DNA from: Austropuccinia psidii
Taxonomy: Eukaryota; Basidiomycota; Pucciniomycetes; Pucciniales; Sphaerophragmiaceae
Reading direction: 5' to 3'
DNA length: 64,000 bases
Assembly (NCBI GenBank): GCA_023105745.1
Contig: JALGQZ010000006.1
Coordinates: forward strand, 36,225,686-36,289,685
The position numbers and the translations under genes are program-made. The notes under the pieces are model-generated. The model did not search any database. It was given only the letters and a program-made list of their open reading frames with translations, and had not been told where the DNA came from. This document shows, piece after piece, positions 24,590 to 35,948 of this stretch. Within the stretch, counting starts at the first letter, position 1; every line of letters begins with the position of its first letter.

Positions 24590-25191
24590 GCTGAAGCATT
24601 ATATAGTGAAAAAGATGTATCAATTTATTAAAAAAAGGGGGATTTTTGGGATTTTTCATGAGGAAAGAACCTTTCAAAATGTGAAAAAGAAGTGATAAAA
24701 GGTGTGAAAAGTCAAAAAAAGGGGGAAAGGGTGAAATGAAGAGGTTTAAATGTAAGAATAAAACAAGAGGGAAGGTAAAAAAAGGTGATTTTAGAGGCTT
24801 GGAGGCAGGTTGTTTTGGAGGCCCTCAGTCTTTGGGGGAAAAAAGAAAAAAAGTGTGGAAAGCTTTGCGAAATTTGTTCTGTAATGCTGTTTTTAAAAGA
24901 AAAAATTGTTTTTGGGGGAAGATAATGTGGATTATTTGGGTGTTTGGTCCTTTTTTAGGGGGATGTGCACAAAAAAGTGAAACAACTGGGTTAGGGGGTT
25001 TTGGGAGGTTTTGGCCCAATAAATGTTTTTTATTTGTTTCATTTTAATTTAAAAGGGGCCCAGGGAACCCCTTAGGGATTTTACTAAAAACTCTTGTGTT
25101 TTTACTAATTTATGGCAAAAACACATAAGGGCTTATGTGTTTTTACCAAATTGCTTATGTGGGTTTACCAATACCCTAGATTTATTATACC
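24590..25191. repeat. Repeat R4, left part, with ACACATAAG palindrome
   Basis: The stretch ending GGTTTTGGCCCAATAAATG, then AAAAGGGGCCCAGGG, recurs at about 27125-27190 (GTTTTGGCCCAATACAG, then GGGGCCAAGGG). It contains a 13-bp perfect inverted repeat, AAAAACACATAAG with a 2-nt centre, at 25117-25144. Purine-rich G/A runs at 24620-24850 precede it. The two overlapping open frames at 24736-25047 are not gene-like. Confidence 0.6.
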
Positions 25192-27017
25192 TACAATTAA
25201 ATAATTAATTACTTAATTTTTTCACTTTTATACACTGCTAGTTATTATAACAGTAAGCAGTAATTGTCTACTAGAATCAATTACAAGGAGTATTAATCAT
25301 AAAACTTCTTAATAAAGTAATATGAAATTATTTTAACATATAATTATCTTTTTCAATAATAAGTTTAAATATAATTCTTGAAGAAAACTAATACTAGAGA
25401 AAAAATTTGAGAATTAAGTTAAAACACTAACTAATACTCCAATAATACCTTGAAAATAATTGGTAGAGTCATGTACAGATTAATTATGGACTTAAAGGAT
25501 TAAAATTGGGTTATAAATGTCATAAAACAATATAACAGTTAAAGAATATCTTAAATATAATATTTATATGATATAAGATATTTATTATTGATTTTTAAAG
25601 AATTAAAACACTTAAGAAAATATTTAACCAATACTTACTTGTTGATACTAATGATATGGTTGAATAATAAGATGATTTGGAAAAAACGGCAACAGAAGGC
25701 CACCTTTAAGTGAAAAAGTATCACAGAGGCTTTCTATGGAGCAAACTGAAAAACCAATGAGTGAGAAACCATTAATTCTCTTTGGATTATTGGTTACCTC
25801 ACCTGTTGTCATGTAAGATTATCATAATTACTTAATTAAGTCATTTTATGTGACTACCAACACATTTATGGTTAAGAAATAAAGAAGTAACAACTGTAAA
25901 TATTATTTTATTTAAAAATAAACATTACTTTCTCAAAGTGATAAATATTAATGGAAATTAAATCAAAGATTTTATTTTCTGTGAATCTTTGAAGATTCAG
26001 TATTTCACATGGAGGAATCAAAAATGGACTGTAAGTAAAACTTTAAATTTGAATTATGAAGTCATGATTATTTTTTGTTTTTAAATGGATTATTCATTTC
26101 TAAATTTGTCCATAAATCTTAAGAAATATTCATTGAGAATTTTATTTTTAATGATTTTTTGCAGTCTTTACCTTTTTTCTACATAGAAATGCAAATAGCG
26201 CAGTAATAGATGGTTTCCATGAAGTAGATGCATGGATACTAGTCCAAAAAGGGTTTTCATTATTATATTTGTGGCTTATTCATTCAAAATAATTAATAGT
26301 TGACATGGTTACAGGAGTCAGAGTTTCTCATTACCTCCTTGTAACATCAAAATAGCAGCTTATTTGCAATTTTCTTATGATTTAATGGGACTTTAACTTG
26401 GTAACCAAGTTCCCACAAGGATTTAGTATACCAATTGGGAAATTATCAGCCATAGATCCAAGAATTAGAGCATGGGTGCCTCAGAGGCCTCAGAATTTGG
26501 TACCCTGGCTCTCTTTGATGTCTTTTGTCCCCTTAGCTATTTTCACATCAAAAATAGTAATTCAGGCTTCAAGACTGATATCCACAATGGGTGTACCCAA
26601 ACTGTATGTAAGAATACTGTATTTTTAAGTTCCACAAACATGCATAACACTAATCTTGGTGTATATGTAACATGGGATTTCTCACATTCCAAGTATTTTG
26701 GCATGAAATTGAGAAAAACAAAAATTTTCACAATTCTTTTATGTGGTGTGGAAGTATTTTCCATATTACCACCTCATAGAGTTAATTTAAGCTTCTTCAA
26801 TTCATGGAGCTACCCTAGGTGAAGTTTTGTTTAGAATCCAAAACTGGCCTTAAATCAATGGACTTACTTACTCACAAAAATGTTATTGATCTTTTCTTAA
26901 ATGAAAAACAATAAATATTGGATATATGCATGACTTATGGGTTATGAATAGTTCAGAACTTATTTTAATGTTGATTTTGGCCTATTTGGTTATGTAAAAT
27001 ATATCTCAAGGCTCACA
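25192..27017 (-). repeat. Repeat R5 copy A, probable solo LTR (about 1.8 kb)
   Basis: Colinear with 56019-57806 and with the reverse complement of 62390-64000. It ends CTCAAGGCTCACA at 27017. On the minus strand it begins TGTGAGCCTTGAG, like the LTR of element 2, and ends near TTGTA where copy B ends TTGCA. The TG...CA form suggests an LTR. No matching gag-pol is adjacent and no 5-bp target duplication was found, so it is a solo or truncated LTR. The open frames at 26398-26822 recur in the other copies and are repeat sequence. Confidence 0.65.
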
Positions 27018-28060
27018 GTGTTTTTGAAAAGGTTTTTTAGGGGTGGAATATCTTTGGAATTATTTGTGTTTTGGGGAGGTGAATTTGTTTTCAAAAAAAT
27101 GAATTAGCATGATTTCTATGGGGTAAACTCTTTTTTGGGGAGTTTTGGCCCAATACAGAATTTTTTAATTGAAATGGGGCCAAGGGCATTCCCTAAATTC
27201 TTTTAGCAGAAACCAGTTTTTATTATTTTTCAGGGCTTTGGTAAGAGCACATAAGGCAAGCCCCGGACCCATTTTGAATTCAAATGAAACCAAAAACCCT
27301 GAATTGGGAAAAAACATGCCAAAAACCCCCAAAATATGGCATTACTGATGCCATGAATTGAAGTTTTGATCACATATATGGCATTGGTGATCCCATTGAT
27401 GTCATAAATGGTATTGTTCATGACATAAATTCCATGAATGGCATTGTCAATGACATCAATGTCATGAATGGCATTGTTCATGCCATTCATGTCATAAATA
27501 GAATTGTTCATGCCATTCATGTCATAAATGGAATTGCTCATGCCATTCAATTTATAAATGGAATTTTTCATTCCATTCATGTCATAAATGGAACTGTTTA
27601 GTCCATTGATGTCATAAATGGCATTGTTGATGCCATAAATGGCAGTTTTAATTTACTTAGAAATATGAACAAAAGCTATATAAAGAAACAATTTGTGAGC
27701 CTAAAATTGTCTCACCCAAAAGAATTCCCAAAAATATGGGCTGCTTGTTTTTGATTCTCAAAATTTTCCCCTTAATTTAGAAAAATAATCATGAAAACTC
27801 ATAAGTGGGAATATTTTTGATGAAAAGTTGTTTGGCTGTTTTGGAGAAATTTGGCATTCTATTTTTAAAAATTTGGGAGTCTTGAAATTCCTTGTTATAA
27901 AAAATATGGCAAAGAGGAATTAAAAAATTCCTCAAAACTAAGCCTGATGAATTTTTTTAAACAATTAGGTCACCTAATTGTGCTTGGCCATATATTAGTA
28001 AAAATACATAAGGGCTTATATGTATCTACTAAAAGGTTATATGCTTTCACCAGCACCCAT
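27018..28060 (+). repeat. Repeat R4 copy 1 with palindromic minisatellite
   Basis: Three parts: a left flank shared with 24985-25191 (27018-27260), a minisatellite at 27340-27650 of roughly 30-bp units built on ATGCCATTCATGTCATAAAT and its variants, and a right flank shared with 50945-51180 (CCCAAAAATATGGGC, then CATAAGTGGGAA, then GAGAAATTTGGCA). It ends near an imperfect ATACATAAGGGCTTATATGTAT palindrome at 28004-28025. The minus frame 27230-27580 (repeated MNGMNNSIYD) is a translation of the minisatellite, not a gene. Confidence 0.7.
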
Positions 28061-28069
28061 TCTTTGTGA

Positions 28070-28515
28070 TTTTTTATGATGATTGATGATGATTGATGAT
28101 TATCATGATTATCATGATTTTTTATGATATTTGATGATTTTTGATGATTTTTTATGATTTCTTACAATTTTTATGATTTTTTATGATTTTTTTTTATGAT
28201 TTTGTATGATTTTTTTGATTTTTTTATGATTTTGTATGATTTTTTATGTTTTTTTATGATTTTTTTATGATTTTTTACAATTTTTAATGATTTTTTATGA
28301 TTTTTTGTCATTTATTATCACTTTTTATCATTTTTTATCACTTTTTATCATTTTAATCATTTTTATCATTCTAATCACTTTTTATTATTTTTTTATCATT
28401 TTATCATTCTTTATCATTTTTTATCATTTTTTATCATTTTTTATCATTTTTTATGATGTTTTGTCATTTTTTATCATTTTTTATGATGTTTTTTTTTTAT
28501 CATTTATGATCATTG
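28070..28515. repeat. Low-complexity array, TTTTTATGAT then TTTTTATCAT
   Basis: A run of degenerate 10-11-bp units. From 28070 to about 28300 the unit is TTTTTTATGAT. From about 28305 to 28500 it is TTTTTTATCAT. The T-rich strand stays the same, so the change is not an inversion. The open frame at 28287-28520 is this array. Confidence 0.85.
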
Positions 28516-29280
28516 TTTAAAAATTCTCAGTTGGGCTTGTTTGTGAAGTCATAATGAGTTTTTTGTTTAGCTGGCCTAGGGCTTTGTTGGCGTCAAAGAG
28601 ATCCAAGACTCATTCACCTGGAGTGAAGATAAAAAAAAGATAATTTCAAAATTAAAAAGTGCAATAGTTTTCATCACATACTGACTTTTGGTGAGTGAGA
28701 TTTGAGATGTGATCTTTAAAAGGGTGGTGACATCATGGCAGAAGTTGAGAAGCCCCATTCCGGATTAAAAATCAGCGGCAACGTTGCCGGCGATATGAAA
28801 CCCGGGTAGCCCGGACTTCTTTGTGGGTCATCTAAGTTCGGACTAACCGACTGGAAAAAGCACGAATGCAAAAAAAGACTCCAAGCTGCTTTCAGTGCAG
28901 AATTTGGATTACAAGGATCTTAAAAATGGAATTCCTCAGCCAACACTTGACAAGATACTCTACATGATGCCAGCTTGGATCATCACAAAGCAATATTTTT
29001 TCCATGTTTTCAACAATAAGCCCTTTTCTGCATTGGGCCCAAGTTTGCTGATCCAGTTTTTCATAGCCATATTTAGTCTGATTCTGCAAAACCCTCACAT
29101 TCTATTCCGGTGGAAGTTATTAGGGTCTAAATCCAATACAAAGGAGTATTTACAACTATTCGCATCCTTTCCCAGGCCCTGGCGTCGAAAAAGTTGTACA
29201 ATCCATTAGCCTTGGGCATTGAAAGTATGAGTATATATCACAGGCGTCATACCCAGGATAAGGAATTTTCTATCCCAACT
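28516..29280. other. Edge of CpG-containing island, 3' of the membrane-protein gene
   Basis: From about 28770 the composition changes sharply: CGGCAACGTTGCCG (28776-28789, palindromic), CCCGGGTAGCCCGG and several CpGs. It lies downstream of the stop codon at 29281 on the minus strand, so part should be its 3' UTR. Overlapping open frames at 28892-29209 on both strands show no domain. A weak + strand protein (MQNLDYKDLKNGIPQP) cannot be excluded. Confidence 0.4.
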
Positions 29281-30903
29281 TCAAATTCTGATTTGGTTTA
29301 GGTGATGAGCTCGTTCGTTTACCACTTCCACTTGGTGAGTCACCTGTATTTTTATCTTACTTGTTCGCCTATCGGGTGAAAGCTTGGCTTTCAGGAAGAT
29401 TTCCCTCGCTCTCGCCGGTATACTAGAATTGCTTCGATTGGATTTTAATGACGCAACACAGGTGTCAAATTTTGAAGACCTCTTTGAATGAATTGGTACT
29501 GAACTAAAGACTGGAATGGGAGCAAACCGCCAAAACAAGAGACAATCAGCAAAGCAAAACTTGACATTGAAATGCCGCGCGGCATCAAGGAAAAAGCCAT
29601 TCCCGACAAACAAAATGAGAAAAGATAAACTCTTGGCAGAAGGCTCTTGAGGAAAAAGGAGGCAACCTGAAAGCGAAGGCGCCAGTTGTGCGACAAATTC
29701 TCAAACAGTGTCGGCACTGAAAGTTGAAAAAATTCTCAGCAGTAATCTTGGTTTAAAAATGGTGAAAGGGAGCCCACGAATGGCTGCCAGGAAAGATGCG
29801 AAGGCAATGGTCGAGGTGAGGCTGAAAGTGCTACAAATAACATTTCAATCAGAATACACCCGCTTAATAGAATGAACCTCAGGCGCTTAAAAAGTCTGTA
29901 ACCATTGTTGAAAGAGCTTCAGGTATGGAGATAAATCAAGAAAGCAGAGCACCCACTTGACAGCAATAGTAAATAGTCTCTTAAGGAAACTACTAAGACC
30001 CTTGTTGCGCATCGAGCCTTGTTTCCGATAAAGCGCCTTGGACACCGCGATGGTGATGGTAAGATCAGCGATGCCGCTCAATGCCAACCAAGTTTTGTAT
30101 AGCCTTGCCAGGCTATGGCGCACGAATTGGCTATCTGAGCTATAACCATCATGGATATAAACCTTGACGAATAAAATGCCAGTCCCAAGGGAAGCAAAGC
30201 AAGTCGTAATGCAAAGGGCCGCAATCAAGCCAAACCACATCTTCGTTTGCTCCGTTAACACATAGGCTATTCGCGCAAAATGGTATCTAGGACGTACTCA
30301 AGCAGGAAGACAATCAACCCGAGTGAAGAATTAGAATTATGGATGGCGTTAAGTTTCTGGAAAGCCGAAAGTTGTGGACGCCTCTTACTGAGCGACCAAA
30401 GCAATGAGAGCAGTCAGCCAGCATGTTAAGCCCTCGTACAAGAAATAGTTGTAAGCTAAGTCATCTAGATAGTTCATGCACGCTTGGTTATGAACCTTTC
30501 GGAGGCCGAGATGACAAAGAAGGAAGAAATGCCGAAAAAGTCAATGCTAGAAATTCAGTCAGCTCTATTCCAAGGCACGAAAGCTACATGAGCCACATAA
30601 TCTGAGCAAGTCCGTCGGCTCACTGACCATACACTCGACAACGACTAGGAGAGCATGGAGCAACGTGGCGGTGGTACTCGAAATCAAATGAAGGTAAGAC
30701 TTTTTGGCGTCGTGTTTGAGAAGCATGGTGCCATACTGCCAAAACACCATCCCGCTTGAAAAATGCATTATCGGCTAGCTCCTCAGATGTAGAAAACGAC
30801 CTCAGAGCCTAATATGAAGCTTTCTCATTTCTCAAGATAAATTCCTTACCATCATAGTACTTCCAATTTGGAATCCATAAACGGCAAGGCTGTACTTTCC
30901 CAT
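29281..30903 (-). CDS. Seven-helix membrane protein, seven exons, DUF6534-like
   Basis: Spliced minus-strand gene. Exons: 30903-30850, 30774-30624, 30464-30389, 30286-29957, 29830-29778, 29716-29566, 29503-29281. The six introns (75, 159, 102, 126, 61, 62 bp) all begin GT and end AG. Phases match at every junction, giving 1038 bases, 345 residues and a TGA stop. The ATG at 30903 is the first after an in-frame TAG at 30922-30924. Seven hydrophobic helices lie near residues 13-31, 45-68, 80-98, 111-134, 157-179, 205-226 and 239-263, followed by a basic soluble tail. Family-like motifs are FWQYGTMLLKHD, LYKTWLALSGIADLTITIAV and LPRVYLFSFCLSGMAFSL. These resemble basidiomycete DUF6534 membrane proteins, whose function is unknown. 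Splicing was deduced by eye, and intron 3 of the minus series or the last intron (GTCAAG donor) could differ slightly. Confidence 0.72.
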
Positions 30904-31330
30904 ACAGAAGCAGGGCTGGTGCTATCCAGTCCAGGCCTATTATCGAATCCGTCGGCGATTATTGGTTGGCTGGTAGCGAAAAAAGCGATAGGACAGTCTT
31001 CAAAGCGACAAAGAGGGCGAACAAGATAGCTCGCAATCAATAAATGAAGTCAAAATCAAATAAACAGAATTCGTTCCTTTCAAAACAAAGGCACGCTTGA
31101 GAAGACTTATAAAGACGCTTTTCGGGTAAAGAAATTGAAATCTTCACAAACTTTCGCTAATTCATCTTTAGAAAAGGCTTCAAAGCACACAGGCCTAAAC
31201 TCAATGACCTTTTGGGAATTTAGATAGCTTCAAGTTTTGTTTTCCGCTGTTTTACTCAGTTGATAGAATTCGAACACTTCAATTAAGCGATCAATTAAAA
31301 CCAATCCGTTCCAGGCCTATCAATTTCAAG
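30904..31330 (-). promoter_or_regulatory. Upstream region of the membrane-protein gene
   Basis: The CpG-containing island continues upstream of the start codon to about 31330, where AT-rich repeat-like sequence resumes. A CTTTATAAG element on the minus strand near 31107-31115 could be a TATA box about 200 bp before the ATG. Nothing else specific is recognised. The 31040-30852 open frame overlaps exon 1 in another frame. Confidence 0.35.
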
Positions 31331-34300
31331 TAGTTATAAATATAAATGATTCATGTGAGATTAGAATGTCAAGACTTTTTTGAAGCCTCTTTCTTTCATC
31401 TCAATTAAAAAAGTTTATTTTCCAAAAGTAGGCGAACATTTGTTGATGAAATGACTCATAAAGAAAATCGGAAAAAATAAAATTTTGCATTGACTGAAGA
31501 AAAACCATTAGTTACTGAACCAATGCATCTTTTACAGGTTATCTGGAAAATATTGCATATCTCGAACAAAGAAGTTTTAGTGTTGCTGGATTAGTAACAA
31601 GCCAAGCTATGGTCGATTGGATAAGAATGTGTTGGAATTATGCAGAGGGAAATTGAAAGTTAAGTTTATTAATTCAATGATTCTTTTTAAGTTCGTACTT
31701 TTTGGTTGCTGCATTTTGTATTTAAAATTATTTTCTTTTAGTTTTTCTATAATTATTTTGAATTTTTCTCAAAAAAGCTATTAACAATACTGATCATTTT
31801 ACTGGAAGTTTTGACTGTGAGGGGGATGATGATCACAGGTACTAGGACAAGAATTTCAAGTATTAATTTTAACCATAACAGACTAATTATTATGTTCGAT
31901 TTTGGTTCCAGATTTTCCACTAGCCTAAAAATAATCTTTTACTGATTTTTGTAATAAATTATAGCTTCAAGGATGGGTAATCATGGCAATTATGTCTATT
32001 GATTTCTGAAGTCAGAGCATCTCCAGCAGGGCATATACAGTAAGTTGACAACTTTCACAATTAACATTTGTGCAGTTTGCAAAAAACAGACCATCAGAAT
32101 ATGCAATCTGGTATGTATTTACATCTGCGTCATGTGAATTCACCATCTCTTTGGAAGAAATTCAATCCACATATGCAAGCCACACACCTATAATTCAATT
32201 GCCTCATTAGCAGTGCTTGGTAAAAATTCTCAAATCTTCATCCCTCAACAGGTGAAGAAATTTTCCCTTTCTGATGTACTTACTGACTGAAAAAAATTAA
32301 AGTTTTCATGGCTGTTAAAGCTGAGTATAGATATATTCTTCAGCCCTTTTATAAGAGGATGATTATTTAGCTATATAGGATTGAAAGCTTTGTTTTTTGG
32401 AATTAAATTTACTGATAGAAGAAAATTTTGGCAGTTCAAGCCTTTTCAAAATTTACAAAAATCTCAAGGTAAATCTGTAATTGAAATCATACGTCTTGAA
32501 GTTATGTCCGACGCTTAAACTGTATCTCTCCCCTTTTTCCTCTCATGAGAGAATTATTATTCATTCCTTAACAAAACATAAATTATTGAAAGCTTACTAA
32601 AGAACTATTTTCTTGGTGAGAAGCTTTTGAAAGATAATATATGCTGGATTGATCATACATTTAATTTTTTCCAAGAATTTCTGAAGAGTAGTTTTTTTAA
32701 CTTTGATAAAATATATTCAAAAGTGAGAAAAAGACATATTTTTCTCATTTCCCAATGAAAGAGATTTAATTTCCTATAATCTCAAGCTATAAATCAAAAA
32801 TAATGCTGAAATTGAGTACTCAAGTATCTCTTGCTACTAGCATAGCTTTGACTCATGAAAATGAAAGATATTTTTATCTGAATATTTCACACATGAAGAG
32901 GCTTATTTTACAATGAACTATTCATATTCCTCTTTCTTGTGAATTTTCCCTGTAAAAAAATCTAGAAGCTTTATTTTTTGAATTTTTGTAGAAAGGTATT
33001 TGAGTATATGATGAGCCAAAATAGCTTTCATTTAATTATCATTATTTTTTCAAGATTCCATGCGAGGAAAATTATGGGAAGGAATTTAATAAGTGGGTAT
33101 TCTTCAGAGCTTGTATATGACACTTGGACGTTGGATGTTAAACCAGTTAAGTCATGGATGTGAAATTTAAGGAAAGCCAATTTGTCTTTCTCAATATGTG
33201 TCATATCATTTTTTGAACTATCTTATCAGCTAAATATCATTCATCGAAGATCATGGATACATATTTTTGTTCCAATTACTTTTCTTAATATGCTATAATG
33301 ATTTTCTTATTTGAATTTCAAGATTAATTTTAATTCCACTATGTTCTGGAGCAAAAAAAACTGCACAATTTAATAATGCGTTTGGGAATTAAATTGATAA
33401 GATAATAATTTCACTTTAGAAATAAGAAACAATGAAGGAATAAAGTTAAATACAAGGAAATGGGACATTAATACAAGAGTTTCATCCCCATACCTCTTCC
33501 TGAAAACAGTGAAAAAGTAAGCTATATAGATCTAAAGAGTCAAGAAATGTAAATATTGGATAGATATTAAAGAAAAATATCAGCTCCTTAACCTTTTAAG
33601 AACTACTGGAGCTTATTTAAATTATTTTGAAATAATTAAATTCCCAAGTTTCCTCCAAAATAGGTGGAACAAGTATGTACTATTATTGAGTTTTTTTCTC
33701 AAAATTAATTCATCATACTTATTTTAAGATTTGTTAATATGAAAGCTACATACAGGTAATTATAATTAAAGAAGAAGAATTTAATCTAAATTATAAAACT
33801 TATATAGGCCTTGGGAATTGAAATATATTTGAAGCTTATTTATATAATTTTCAAATATTATATGAGGAGATTCTTTCCAGTATTTTCTTAATTAATGCTT
33901 AAAAAAAGACTCAAATTGAAATTTGAGTCAGTTTCTTCCATGAAAAGAAAGAGATATGAGCTATAAGTAAGATTTAAGTCGCACAAATATTCCTTTGCAG
34001 AGAAGTTCAGCTAGTTTCCAAATACCATGCAAATTTCTTTCCAAAACCTTCACTTCACCTATTAAACATTACCCAAAATATATAACTAATTTGGTGATCT
34101 ACTAATAAGAATACTTATGACTATTTACTTTTTCAAAAGCTCCAAATTTTCCATTGAAAATCCTTCTGATACATTTTGGTTTTGGTATTTGAACATATAT
34201 TTGTCTTCCAGAGTGAATTATAGAGAGCTAGATTTGGGAGGATATTATTTTAGAAGTCTTAATATTTTCTTCAAATTTATAGAGATTAATTTATTTTTTT

Positions 34301-35168
34301 ATATCTATCCTTTGACCTACCCTTTAAAGTAATTGATATAAAATCAGTTTCTAGCTTATCTCTTTGTCTAATCCAAGTAAGGCTTGGGAAAAGTATTCTG
34401 GAACCTGGATAATTTTACCTTGACCTCTTGAGTTTATGTATAAAATATAATATTAAGATCTTAATAATAGATAATATATAGAGTATTTTTTCCCCATGGA
34501 ACTCTCAACACCTATTTTTCTTCCACTTAAATAGTTTTGACATTTTTGCTTGAGGGGAGGTGGGTAAAAAAGTCAAAAAAATGAAAATAATGCATTGAAA
34601 AGGAGTCTTTTTGTACTAAAAGTACTCAAAAAATATAAGTTGAAATGAAATTTGAAAAAAATGATGTGCTATTAAGCCAATTAGTCCTAAAACGATGGTA
34701 ATTAAATTCTCTTCATTGTACTTATCATCTATTCACACATAGCTGTGAAATGATTTTTTGTATAATTTTTTATTTTTATTTGATATTTATTTTTGTCTTC
34801 AATAAAATAGCAATATGTGATACCCTGCTACTTTATAGAATAAAGTTCAATGAAGAATTTTGTTTTTGTGAAGATCATCATTTTTTATCATTGATTTTAT
34901 TTTCCCCATTTTAATTACAAGGATGCTTTTTTATTGTTTTTTAAAATTTAATTTGATTAATTTTTTCTCTCAAAATTACAGTAACAAAACCAATTTAGAT
35001 CCTGCTACTGTAAAAAATTATAAATATCATTTAAATAGAAGAAAATTAAAAAAAATGAAGGCAAAATTAGAAATTAAAAAGAATTAAGTATAATCAAAAT
35101 AATGAGAATGATAATACTGATCCATACAGCTGGATAAAATCAAAAACAACTCATGATGATTTCAATTT
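31331..35168. other. AT-rich sequence, no gene seen
   Basis: Nearly 4 kb without supported genes. Short open frames (32978-33163, 34117-34332) have no recognisable domains. The stretch 31500-31660 (TTTTACAGGTTATCTGG, then GCTATGGTCGATTGGATAAG) looks faintly protein-like on +, but I cannot name it. No tRNA or tandem array is evident. Confidence 0.4.
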
Positions 35169-35173
35169 GAAAG
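35169..35173. repeat. Target-site duplication, left copy (GAAAG)
   Basis: GAAAG directly before the left LTR at 35174, repeated exactly at 44432-44436. A 5-bp duplication is usual for Ty3/gypsy integration. Confidence 0.9.
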
Positions 35174-35935
35174 TGTCACAGGGGCTCTTCGAAGTGAAGA
35201 GGGCCTGGCACTCAGTAAACTGGGACTCACTTATGGAGGGCTCAAGGATATGGAAAGATTAAAGACACTTAAGAGTGTAAGGAATGAATTACTATAATAA
35301 AAGAAATGAGAAAAGCAGCAACAAAGAAATAAAAGTAAGAAATAGAAGAGCCAACCACAAACAAGTCCAAGTCCACTGTTTCAACCTGTCAGAATGGAAA
35401 GAGAAGGGTTAATAAGGATATGGCCACCCAACTCATACTGTACAGGCAAAGAAAGAAAATGCAAAGACTAACTTAAAATTAAATAATTATAATACCCAAA
35501 ATAAGGATAAGAATAATTATAAAATAATAAATAAACTAAATTAATTAACTGGGGAAAAGTCCCCAGGGGGGAGAAAGAGGGGCTGGTATATGTGAGAATC
35601 ACCAGCCCTGATCCAGAGGAAGAGTTTTCATGAGAATAAATGATGATTGAATTGAGTCTGGCCAATACAGGTCCTGTACAGCTGTACAGAACTTGTACAA
35701 GAGGTGTGGTGTATTTGAGTGATCATACAGTTTCATACTGGTGTATTGAAACTGTATTGGGTGAATCCAACCTGTACAGGTATTGACAGGCTGTATTGAG
35801 GTACCAAGCTGTATAGCTGTTTCAGAATGAAGATTGCTGAAGCTGAATGCTGATACAAGTGCTGGATCTGCTGATTTGAGATGCTTGAGTGGGTGTATGA
35901 ATGAATACCCTTACCCCTGATGGATGGTTGTTACA
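35174..35935 (-). repeat. 3' LTR of element 1, 762 bp
   Basis: On + it begins TGTCACAGGGGC and ends GATGGTTGTTACA, so the ends are near-inverted TGTNACA. About 98.7% identical to 43670-44431. It includes the CTGTACAGCTGTACAGAAC palindromic cluster at about 35675-35695. Confidence 0.95.
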
Positions 35936-35938
35936 GTA

Positions 35939-35948
35939 TCCCCCTCTT
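35939..35948 (-). other. Polypurine tract of element 1
   Basis: The minus strand reads AAGAGGGGGA, three bases before the start of the 3' LTR. This is the expected plus-strand DNA priming site for reverse transcription. Confidence 0.85.

Noticed and set aside
24736..25047. Basic Cys-containing open frame
   Set aside because: Lies in purine-rich repeat sequence shared with 27018-27200, where the frame is not kept.
26398..26822. Open frames that could be a small gene
   Set aside because: They recur with frame breaks in the other two R5 copies (57325-57597, 62557-62898), so they belong to the LTR.
27230..27580. Open frame of repeated MNGMNNSIYD-like units
   Set aside because: It is the translation of the R4 palindromic minisatellite; similar frames arise at 50712-50996 and 53307-53522 on either strand.
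28895..29209. 104-codon + strand frame in the CpG-containing island
   Set aside because: No domain, and it overlaps a minus frame and the probable 3' UTR of the membrane-protein gene. Kept only as a possibility.
30852..31040. 62-codon minus frame overlapping exon 1
   Set aside because: The other frame gives exon 1 with a proper GTAAGG donor and joins the rest of the gene in phase.
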